In this document: one piece after another, positions 1 to 9,841 of the stretch
Position numbering within the stretch: position 1 is the stretch's first letter
Layout of the letters: the number at the start of each line of letters is the position of its first letter
Origin: Ceriagrion tenellum
Lineage: Eukaryota; Arthropoda; Insecta; Odonata; Coenagrionidae
Assembly: GCA_963169105.1 (NCBI GenBank)
Contig: OY720633.1
Coordinates: forward strand, 35,294,795 to 35,358,794
Length of the DNA: 64,000 nucleotides
Direction of reading: 5' to 3'
Notes under the pieces: model-generated
Databases searched by the model: none
The model's input: the letters and a program-made list of their open reading frames with translations, nothing else
Told to the model about the DNA's origin: nothing
Position numbers and translations under genes: made by a program

Positions 1-3000
1 CGTGAGGTTCCCTACACTCCCAACGACTTGTGTGTTGTGCAAGTGCCACCAACTATGATTACCACTGCATTCAAAATGTGACGCATAGTTTTCATGAATA
101 CAAATACCATCAAATAAGTAAATATATAGCCTCTATGTAACCACCAGCAAACACTCCTTTAAATTAATGCAGGTCTCCACAGAATCATGCATAGTAAATT
201 TAGTCCCCACTAGATATCCCATTTATCCATGAACTTTGTAAGAGAATCTCTTACAATGTTTCTTCAATTCTACTTTTTCGCTTTAGATTTTTCACCAAAA
301 ATGTCAATGGATGGCATTTGTGGAGCAGAAAGTGAAAACTAGATGAATTCATAATTTTAATAAAAGCATATCATTGAATTATATGCAATGGAATTTGTAT
401 GGCAAGCAGAACATAAATTTAAATATTTTCATAATTGTTTTATAGATGAAATGCAATCAATTCTATCACTCATTTACTTCACTCCTGATAACAATTCAGA
501 CATCGTTCCCATCAGTAAGAGTTGCCAATATAATGATATTCTCAAGTCTTTGAAAAATACTGAAAAAGCGAAATATGTTTGATAAAAGAGACTAATGCAA
601 ATGTTGATGTCCATGTAAGTACATATAGCAAGGCCACTGAAAATTATCTAAGCAAGTACTGCATGTTACACACCCATCAACACTCCACAAATTACACTTA
701 ATATAGCATGCCATTCACTCAACTCTTCCTTCCAATACTTCACCTCAATTATGGTCAGGAGGAGGAAGGGGATACAGACCAGGTGTTGAGTATACGTACA
801 TTCATTATTGTACATGGATAGTAGGTAGTACATGGATATGTGTGAGACGTGCATGCATTGTTGGTAGAAGTTAACAGCAACAATAGTCTCACTCTCCAGT
901 AAGATGGCGTAGAAGCAACTCAGTTGTGTAATCTTTATAGGCAATAAAGCCTAAGTGTTTTTCAATGGAAAGACTGCTTATTTATTTCCACAACCAATCC
1001 ACACCTTAACACCAGGGATGTTAAATGAAACTGGAACCCAGCGTATAGCTTCGTTCCAGAACTAAACAATAGGCTTTCATTTTGACTACAGTTTTGATTC
1101 AGAATGAAACTTTATGTATGGTTTGATTTAGTTTTGTTAGCGGAACAAAAGTAGAATTTTGAAAGAAATATTAATTTCCGTTCATTCTTTTGAATAGTTT
1201 CAGTTCAAGTGAAATGTGGATGGACTTTCGGTTCTCATTCGTGGTTCCGGGCCCAATCTGGTCTGATCTCAGGGAATCACCGTCATTACTGGCACAGCAA
1301 CAGCGTAAACAATGGGAATCTTTATGGTATACCGACAAAGTAGGCTTGGAAACAGCACCACTATGGAACTATCAGAATAACATAACAAGGAACATCTTAC
1401 CCGTCTCAACAGCAGATGACTTACTAACTTCAGCATCAGGAACGTGTAACAATTAGAAACAATTTAACATATAATAATGTAAGAGATGGCAACGAGTGTA
1501 ATATTTAACATTAAAATTTTATCAAAGATATTTGGGACATTTTAAAATAATTTCTTTTAACTGAAAATTATTAATTTCATTACCATTATCACGATTTAAA
1601 GATATCCATCAATCATATATCTAGCATGTTTCTTTGCTTGTTTATCATGTGCTTCAAATGTAAAACGAGAGCTCTTCTCTCACTTGCATCCGGCAGACTT
1701 GATAATTTTCGGATTAATATCCCATATACATGTGAAAACTGTTTGAAAATTACTTTGCTTAGAAACTTCTACTTATTATGAGTGAAAAGAGATTGAACCC
1801 TGATAATGTTATATTGTAGTGACTTACGTTTGTTCGCTTAGGAGTGTCAACACTACCCATCCCCTGACCTCCCCACCTTCTTGTCCTCCCCCAGTTATGA
1901 GGATGGGAAAAGAAGAGAGGGGTCCCTTTCTCACCTCTGCACCTCCACCGACTGGGATTCCCCAGCAGGGGTTTGACGGTCAGTCTTGCCGAGTTATAAA
2001 CTGTAAGCGTGAGGAATTTTCCCAGGCAGATGAGCCGACACTCGTATGCTAAGTTACAGGACACTGACCTTATTGAAAAAGTTAAGAAGGGTGTATGGCA
2101 AAAGGGTTGTAAAGCAAAATGGGAGAAAAGTGGTTGCGGCATGGATACAAAGAGTTGGAGGACACAATAGTGACTATTGGTACAGAGGGATGAAGTCCTC
2201 TTCCAAAGAGGGGGGGGGGGGAAACAGAAAAAAAACCCTGACCATTTGTGAAATGTTAATCCGATATGCAGTAGCCAAGGAGGAGGAACAAGAATGCCCT
2301 ATAAATTCCAGGCCGAGCTCTCAAACAGCACTAGGAAAACCAAAATTCCCATCCCCTCTAGTTCTCTCTTTGTCTTTTGTTTTCTTGAAGTCTTTTACAA
2401 ATATTCCATAAGCATATAATCAAGGACCATAACCTCTACATTTCCCCTCATGATTTTTTGGATGCGATCTTGACAGTGTGGGACTGGGAGGTGAGGGGGG
2501 TGGGGGCAGCGCATTGGCTAAAGGTAGGTGCCGCATTCCCACTGGACACATGCTGAGACTCATAGCATGTTAGCTGTTCAGATATCCGAGAGATTAATTT
2601 TCACTGTTTTCAAGATTAATTTGCAGGTATACTATAAGAATTCCTATTGTTAACACTGTTGCTGTGCGAGTACGTGAACAGATATCCATCAACAATACCT
2701 TGAGATCAACCCCGAGCGGGCCATCCCACATCCCCTCCATACTGGTTGAGAGATTGTACTGTCCTGAAGCAAAGAATACAATACAACCTACAATATCTCC
2801 ATAGGCTAAAATTTTTTGCCTATAATTACATTGAAAATGCTGGTTTCTCTCTATTTTTATCAAACATGATGAAACACCTTGACTAGCACCCCAAACTATG
2901 CCCAAAGTGGCATAAGTGATGGCAGGTCATTTTGAAAAATCAACGTACGCTTGTAAAATTCTTCGGAACGAAAGTCAGAACAATAAGGGGTAAGGTGGGA

Positions 3001-3605
3001 ATGAAACATTTCCTAGCCTGAACGGAAATCGGAATGGTTCCTCTTTCGTTCCTACAGGTTTTCGTTCAAAATATTTTCGTTCCACTTTCGTTTGGGAACC
3101 ACTTTCATTCTGAGATTTTCGTTCCTACTTTCGGTTTGGTTCTGTGAACCAAAACTTTATCTGAACCCACTCTGAACCATTACTTTAGTTTAGTTTAACA
3201 TCACTGAGATGGACAAGAGTTAGGTTACACTGATTATTCAAGGCAGCAACTATATGCTTCGCCAGGGCCCTGAAAGGATAGGCCTGGTAGTCTGGCCAGA
3301 CTCATCAATAGAGCTAATTTTCTTCGTGCGATAGAAAGGAAAAGTAAGGTAAACATCCACTGGTTGGCTTAGGTGTGACCCATCAGTGAAGCGAGCACTT
3401 GTGGTCCACATGAAAGATATTATAAGATGAGGATACATCATTTCATAATTTGTGAGGTGGTTGCTTATTGCAAAAAGCCAGCAAGTGAGACAAATTAGAA
3501 CACACCATATGCCAGCTGAATCATTCTGTTCAAGATAAATTTTGATTTTGGATCAAAAAAATGTGCACACGTAGCAATGTCCATCTTAAACATCTACATT
3601 TACAA
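1..3605. other. Left flank, no gene; possible hAT-like ends
   Basis: No conserved coding motif seen. CAGGGATGTTAAA at 1013-1025 and the inverted TTTAACATCACTG at 3194-3206, each with nearby GTTCC and CGTTC-type strings, suggest ends of an hAT-like element of about 2.2 kb. Frames at 1759-2411 and 2594-2905 match nothing I recognise. Confidence 0.4.
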
Positions 3606-3990
3606 TGTCCCAGATCAATGAACTCTAAAGCATTGCTCAATATTTAATTCATATGTAGGATTTAACTTTTTCCCAGCGAATGACTGCAATAAATTCTTCT
3701 AGGGGTTCTGTCCGGGTGAGATGCTCAATCTGCCCCACTGCCGACGTTTCGATGGAAGACTTTTCCATCGTCAAATTTAATTCATGTTTTAATATTTATA
3801 AACCCTCAGTATCTAGCATGAATTTCAAAGGTCTTCTTTCATTTACTATGAATATTAATGATGACAGACACAGCCAAGACCAACTTTTTCCACTTTATAC
3901 TATCAAAAAACTTACTACCATATTTAATTATTACAACGACTTGACAACAAATTTTATTACTTAGACTTTGATACATTTTAAGGCAAGCAG
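3606..3990. repeat. Dispersed repeat copy 1, interrupted by a hairpin element
   Basis: Aligns with 5263-5530: CAACTCTAAAGCA.TGCTCA near the left, ATTAATGATGACAGACACA, CCAAGACCAACTTTTTCCAC and CAAGGCAAG near the right. The hairpin element at 3653-3774 interrupts this copy only. Confidence 0.8.
3653..3774 (-). mobile_element. Short hairpin element with 11-bp target duplication
   Basis: 122 bp bounded by exact ATTTAATTCAT at 3642-3652 and 3775-3785. On the minus strand it begins GACGATGGAAAAGTCTTCCA, a 7-bp stem (GATGGAA/TTCCATC), followed at once by GAAACGTCGGC. The copy at 5263-5530 lacks the insert. Confidence 0.8.
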
Positions 3991-5262
3991 TGGGAAAGGC
4001 ATGGCAAACCACTTACCATGGCTCAAACCTAGGGTGGAGCTCTATTGTTACCTATCCTATCTACAATGAAGCACATACATGAGTGTACACACCATGTGAA
4101 TAACTAAATTTGTGGATAACACCCTCCCTTAACTGCCTGGCCGTCCTTCCCCACAGCCTGATCAGAATGACTGAAGTTGGAGACAATGCCACATCACATT
4201 AAGCAATGGTTTTAGTTTCAGCATGATTCACTAACCGGTGCAACAACCACAACTTTCTTGCATCAATTTCTTGATGAGGAAATATTTTGGGGGTTGCTAA
4301 TTTTGCCATTAGATATTTGGAATTCATCTTTAAAATGACTATTTGAGCATGGCAGGTAATTCATCTTCTGAATGAACTGATTTTCAATTTAGATGTAATA
4401 ATTATGATCGAATATCATTCACAGCAAAAGTTTTTAATTAGGATTTCACAAATAATCAATGGACAGGGTCATGCTGGATACTTACCATTACAACAAGGTA
4501 GAGCTTAAGCAAGGCAAAATAAGCAAGGAAAAAATATACCATTGTAAATTAGCATTACTCTTTGGCAAGTTACTAATCTCACCTATTTTACACTGGGACA
4601 AATAAATAGCTGTATGCCATACAGATAATAGCTCTCTCAATGAAGTATAAATGCTATAAATGGAGAGCGATAAAATTCTATTTCATAAATTCTCATAATT
4701 AGAGCAATGCTACACACTACCATGTTGTGTAGTTCGTCTGGTGGTGAATGGACAAATCCTTTCATTTCAAAGGCAGGGGTTGGCAAAATTCCCACAAGAT
4801 GAATTTGTGCTATACAGAATTTACACAGAATAAGGCATGGCTTTATGTCCGACTGCAAGTGAAGATCTACCTTGGATGTCCTTTGAACTATCTTCAACTT
4901 CTGGGAAATGTCTTACAAGAAGTGCTTCTCCTTTCCCAAACAATTAGACATTTTATTTTAACTGTACTGCTGAAGGAAACTTATTAAGTTCAAAATGGCC
5001 ACAGTATTAATACAAGCTTACACCCTTAGGTCAAGCAAACTTTGAGTAATGATTCAGGGAATGAACTATAATGCACCCTGTCATCTGCATAATTGAAAAG
5101 CCAGCTGCATGAATGCCTACAGTGAAGGCAAACTATTGCAAAATTTGCACACTTAAATTCAACAATTGGTTATGAGGGTGAACAAATGGGGTAGTATGTC
5201 GGGAGGGAGAAAGGGGAAGGTTATATAAATATCAGAGAGTGACCATACTTAAGTTACTGTTG
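3991..5262. other. No gene seen
   Basis: Checked on the minus strand for the missing PSMD13 C-terminal exon. Frames at 4637-4897 (minus) and 4748-4987 (plus) show no family similarity. The short stretch 5531-5763 is likewise empty. Confidence 0.5.
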
Positions 5263-5530
5263 TGGCATTTCCCCAGTTCAATCAACTCTAAAGCAGTGCT
5301 CAAAAAATACTTCATGTTTTTAAATTTGAATAAATACATATAACCCCTCTGTATCTGGCCAGATTTTCATTAATCTTACATTTCTTAATATTAATGATGA
5401 CAGACACACTGCCAAGACCAACTTTTTCCACATATTACAATCATAAAACTTACTATGTACCATATTTAATGATTATGATGATTTGACCACGAATTTTATT
5501 CCTTAGTATTTTATACATTTCAAGGCAAGT
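5263..5530. repeat. Dispersed repeat copy 2, uninterrupted
   Basis: Sister of 3606-3990, in direct orientation about 1.65 kb away. It shows the empty site of the hairpin insertion at about 5300-5315. Confidence 0.8.
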
Positions 5531-5763
5531 GGTGGGTATGACACAAGGTTGAGATGAGGTGGTTGTAGGATGATAGTTGGATTCATCAGGTATCGAATGA
5601 TCGGCACCCCACTAAATGGACAAAAGGAAACTATAGCAAACAGGCTACATAACTGATTAAAAACAAAAGGCAGTACTCGATGACTTGGTTCCCACATGAT
5701 ATAATGGACATCTGCCATCCCACTAAGACGCTTAAAAAAATGAAGACATCAATTTCACCTCAC

Positions 5764-5961
5764 CTGTGTTTTATCCAAAACTCTTGGCTGGACCCAAGAC
5801 ATGTGAACCTTGCTGGCCACCTGATCAATTGCTCCACGGACCAAACCTTGGGCAAGTGCTTTCATGACAAGTAGCTCCACTTCATTCACAGGCAGTCCAG
5901 TCTCTCGAGAAATTTCATCAAAGGTCAGTTGTCTATTAGTTGCTGGGCGCTTAAATGTCAT
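5764..5961 (-). CDS. PSMD13: PSMD13 exon 6 (last exon located)
   Basis: Encodes residues 287-352 (MTFKRPATNRQLTFDEI to VLDKTQ), 66 codons, the winged-helix half of the PCI domain. The donor GTGAGG follows at once, so a further short exon is expected to the left. Confidence 0.92.
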
Positions 5962-8900
5962 CTAGATGAAAATTATAAAATAAACTTTGTAATTCAACAT
6001 AACACAACAAAATATGGTATGAACTGAATACAAGGCCCTTTCAATGCTCAAATATTTATGCATAATTACTGAGTGCCTCAAACCAAGTAATTACATTACA
6101 TTTATTCCACTTCCATGAACCTCAATACCCAACATGTTATTCACAATAACTGAGCATATTAAGGTTACTATCTACATTGACACCATAAAAACAATACTGC
6201 TGATATCAATGCCCCTTATAAAATGGTTAGTACAGTACCTGTTTTATCATATCATAAGGCAATAGAAGTTTCCAATTAACTCGGCAAATGCCTACCATTC
6301 AATTTCACCTTTTTTTTCTTATTTTGATGGTTAGGAAAGAAAAAAATAATAAAATTTCAGCATGATTCAAGAATTTTAAGAAGTAAACCTGTAATTAGTT
6401 CTTACATACTTTGGAAGCAAATATGATCTATGAAATGTTCAATGATGACATTGACATCTAAGGGAAGAAACAAATCAAAAGATTTTCTCAAAGGAGTAAT
6501 ACAGATGGATTAGCAGCATATATTTATCAAAATATTTTAACATGATAAAGAAATTGGAGTGGGTTTCATAAACAATTAAGAAATCATGGATGTGGGTTAA
6601 AATAAAAAAGAAAATAGTAATCCTCCTTGAATGTAGAGCTCTCAGGTTTGTAACGTAGTCATATTTGTCAGTGGCACCAACATTTCTAAGGCAGAGTCTG
6701 ACCACCCCTTCGCTCTGAGGTGAAAGGACTGTCTAAGGTCACTTCATCCTGAGGCCGATGGGAGACTAAGGTTTCAAAATATCAGTTCCATACATCAACA
6801 TCACCCAGTTGGAAAGTCGGGAGCTCTACATGCTAAGCATTGACCATGAAAGCCTTAAATCTTACCCCCTCTGTGCAATTTATCACTAATATCCAAGGAT
6901 GCTCTATTTTTAGATTGCCTTTCGAAAGGGTGGTAAGAGATAATTGAAGAGAATGGCACCATATGGATGGTAGGCACACTGATCCACAGCTAAACCCCTC
7001 TACTAAGGGGACAAAGTAAATAAAGAGTAAATCATGAGAAAATGTAAATTGAGGGAAATCCTAATTTGTGAGATGAAGAAGCAAAAGCAAACCATGTGAT
7101 CCATAATTTTAATTAATTCAAATAAATTATACCTAAGTCACATGTCTGAAGTTGGCTAGACTTTAAAGTACATTTAAAATTTTACAAGTGTTTAAAGATT
7201 AAATTAAGTTCCTGGATTAGACAACAATCAAACATCATAGGACCTAAGTCACTGGATTTTTCCTAGTTTTGATTTGTGAGCTTACTTTATAATGCAAATG
7301 TTAATAGAATTTATACATTTTTAAGACAATGGCAAATAATATTTCACCACTTAGTCGGCAAAACTAAACATGTACAAGATAAAATTTCAGGCCCCATTGC
7401 TCTATATATCACTTTCTGGCTGCACCATTCACATCAGCACCTTCCTCACACATTTCATGAAACTTAAACAAACAAGTAAAATAAGAAAGCTCTATGAGAC
7501 TTACCTCCATAAGACAAAGGAGAGATATTTTCTGACGAAGGGTAAGTTCTTGGGCAGCCAAATCAGGGATTGCAGTCCACTGTGGTCGCATCCTTTCAAA
7601 ATCCACTATACTGCCCATGTTGAAGGCATAGAGGAGATCCACCAACCACGATCGTTCTGTATTCCGTAAAGCATCTAATACTGGATGGGCAAGCTTAAAT
7701 GGTTTGGCATGAAAAATAAGGAAATTGAATGTAAATATCAGGAAAAGGAAACATATATAGAAAAAAATAGGCATTTAAAGTACTAAAGGTCTGGCCACAA
7801 CACTAATTTTAATATTCGTAATAATTAGTCATTTTAGCGATCCAATGAAGAGTTTCAACATAGGGCAAAATTGAACTAGAAAATTCATTCAGTGATAGAG
7901 GACTCTTTCATCAGTAATCGCCCACAACAATCCATTCTATTGCAGTGTTTTCCACTGAATCTCATTAAGTGACTAAAATGAGGAAAAAAATATCACTTTC
8001 AATCAATACTAGTATTTATATTAGTAAATACCAAATGTAAAACTCATGCAACAAAACTGGAGCTTGGGCGATTAGGTACTTCCCTCTGGCACCCAGAAAA
8101 GTAAACAATCGAATACCTCGATACATTATTCATCTGGAAAACCATGTTTTTTTAAATTATTGATTTAATAATAAGTAGTCGCTCATTGATTTTAACAGGA
8201 AATAATAATCAGCTACGAATGTGGCAAATTAAAAACAACTTCCTGGTTAAGTATGACAGTTACAAAATTATCAAGCCATTAGCTGATTTTCTCACTCTAA
8301 CACTCGACTACTTTTAAATATTACTACTCGTGCTTGTCACATTACCAGCTCTCCAAAATTGTAAACTCCTTCCCCAAGAAGGGCAGCCAATCCCAGGAAA
8401 AAGGCATGTTGCTCCTGCTCTGACTGTGATAGGTCTGATAATTCAATACAGCCAAGATACCGTAGGGCAGCACGATAATATTCAGCATGTTTCCCTCCAA
8501 GACGATAGTACTGGCTAGCCAACAGATAATATCGCCCATGGACTGAAGTAACACCATCGGCTTCATCCAGCATTTTCTCCACCTCCTCGATGACTTTCTA
8601 ACATTAAAAATATGACCACTGATCAATTCAAGTATGGAATACAGACACAAACCATTGCTATGAATGCATAACATAAGTACAACATAATGACCAGGAAATT
8701 TGAAAAGTTCAAGAAACAAAACATGAGAGAGACAATAAGTTGAACTCATTAATGTGAAACAAAAAATCAATATTAATACGGAGGATGTAGGCCTAGGAAC
8801 GGAAAAAGGCAGGATGGATAAACTGAAATGGTAAATAAGGCAAGAGCTCTAACAGAATGACAGGCAATTACAGACCTCGGAGACAGAGGATTAATGAAAT

Positions 8901-9539
8901 TACACACAATATTAACGTTGGTTACCTTGGTTCCATCTTGGTCGTTCAACTTTTCCAGCATTATCTGGCCTCCCAGGACTTTACATAATGCTACGGCTTC
9001 GTTGTTGGCCTTTACTTTGACTTCTACTTTCTCCAAAAACTTCAGAGCCTCCTTCTTGTCTTCAAACTGGGCCACAACGATTGCGACGATTTCAACCAAA
9101 GAAAGAGGGTTAATTCTGAAAATAAAATAAAAATATGAATCCATAATACTACAATGGGAAGAAGTTGAACATTCACCCCTTGACTTAATGGATAATGAGA
9201 AACTTACTTGTTTTCAAAAACTTGGATAAAGTTTTCGTATAGTTGTACCAAACTGTCTCCAGTCTGCATTTCTGGATGTTTTACAAAGGTCATTAGTTTT
9301 AACGTCAGCTGATGCCATAATCTGAAATCATAATTCTTAAGGGTCAGAATAGGGGAAGTTGCCGAATCATGCTGCACGAAATAGACGAAGTGATGGGCCG
9401 CTGAGGATAAAACTGTATTTACTTACTTCTTATTGTATAGTTCTTCGAACTTTGCCCATTCTTCTGCGAGTTCTTTGGAGGATTCCGCTTGTTTTGAAGA
9501 TAAATATGTACTGACATCTTTCACCCCAAAGGACGCCAT
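5764..9539 (-). CDS. PSMD13: 26S proteasome non-ATPase regulatory subunit 13 (Rpn9), six exons, C-terminal exon not found
   Basis: Rpn9 is a PCI-domain scaffold subunit of the 19S lid of the 26S proteasome, in cytosol and nucleus. Joined exons 9427-9539, 9208-9321, 8926-9115, 8346-8597, 7505-7693 and 5764-5961 give 352 residues in one open frame. The start is the ATG at 9537-9539 (MASFGVKDVSTYL). N-terminal helical repeats run to about residue 223. The PCI domain lies at about 224-352 and contains the family strings LLCLMEV, QLTFDEI, NEVELLVMKAL and VHMSWVQPRVLD. All junctions have GT/AG sites and phases agree. Human PSMD13 is 376 residues, so about 25-30 C-terminal residues are missing. I could not find that exon in 1-5763; it may be divergent or lie left of the window. 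The gene is head to head with SLC10A7. Confidence 0.95.
5962..8345. other. PSMD13 introns 4 and 5, no gene seen
   Basis: The stretches 5962-7504 (1,543 bp) and 7694-8345 (652 bp) between exons 6, 5 and 4 are AT-rich. I see no coding signal, RNA gene or terminal repeats in them. Confidence 0.6.
7505..7693 (-). CDS. PSMD13: PSMD13 exon 5
   Basis: Encodes residues 224-286 (LAHPVLDALRNTERSWLVDL to LCLME), the first half of the PCI domain, exactly 63 codons. The acceptor is TTTAAG and the donor GTAAGT. Confidence 0.93.
8346..8597 (-). CDS. PSMD13: PSMD13 exon 4
   Basis: Encodes residues 140-223 (KVIEEVEKMLDEADGVTSVH to GEGVYNFGEL), exactly 84 codons. It contains the conserved SQYYRLGGKHAEYYRAALRY and FFLGLAALLGEG stretches of Rpn9. 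The donor is GTAATG. Confidence 0.94.
8926..9115 (-). CDS. PSMD13: PSMD13 exon 3
   Basis: Encodes residues 76-139 (INPLSLVEIVAIVVAQFED to NDQDGTK), helical repeats of the N-terminal domain. The acceptor is TTTTCAG and the donor GTAACC; it ends in phase 0. Confidence 0.93.
9208..9321 (-). CDS. PSMD13: PSMD13 exon 2
   Basis: Encodes residues 38-75, beginning KLWHQLTLKLMTFVKHPEM. The acceptor is TTTCAG and the donor GTAAGT. The intron to exon 1 is 105 bp and that to exon 3 is 92 bp. Confidence 0.93.
9427..9539 (-). CDS. PSMD13: PSMD13 exon 1
   Basis: Encodes residues 1-37 plus two bases of codon 38. It starts at the only in-frame ATG near the promoter and ends at a strong donor (GTAAGT, read on the minus strand at 9421-9426). 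Confidence 0.93.
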
Positions 9540-9738
9540 GATTCTTTATAGCGCTGACAAATAAACAAATGAATAGCGAGATGCAATCATGTTCGATTTA
9601 TTTCATTGGTATGAGCAGGTATGAGAAACATCAAGGGAGGCGGAACGTCAAAATGTAGAGGGAATGTGAATTTCTCGAATATGTCTTTGAATACACGAGT
9701 GGAAACTGTCTATACGCAACATTCCTAATTCCGTCGGA
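9540..9738. promoter_or_regulatory. Shared head-to-head promoter of PSMD13 and SLC10A7
   Basis: Only 199 bp separate the PSMD13 ATG (minus) from the SLC10A7 ATG (plus), so both 5' untranslated regions and the core promoters must lie here. An inverted CCAAT box (ATTGG) is at 9605-9609. I do not see a clear TATA box in a convincing position. That it acts as a bidirectional promoter is inferred from spacing. Confidence 0.7.
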
Positions 9739-9841
9739 ATGGCAAACATCAATGAGTTATTTCGAAAGAACTGGTTTTTGGGGGGTGTATTATGTTGTAT
9801 ATTTTTAGCTGAAATTAATCCTGGGTTAGGGGCCCGTGGAG
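9739..9841 (+). CDS. SLC10A7: SLC10A7 exon 1
   Basis: Encodes residues 1-34 (MANINELFRKNWFLGGVL...) plus one base, including the first membrane helix. The donor GTAATA starts at 9842. Confidence 0.9.

Noticed and set aside
2594..2905. Minus frame considered as the missing PSMD13 terminal exon
   Set aside because: It has an acceptor-like TTGCTTCAG, but no frame after it resembles the final helices of Rpn9.
4637..4897. Minus frame considered as the missing PSMD13 terminal exon
   Set aside because: No acceptor in phase and no similarity to the family C terminus.
8342..8770. 142-residue minus frame and 62-residue plus frame over PSMD13 exon 4
   Set aside because: Other-frame shadows; the frame with SQYYRLGGKHAEYYRAALRY is the Rpn9 one.
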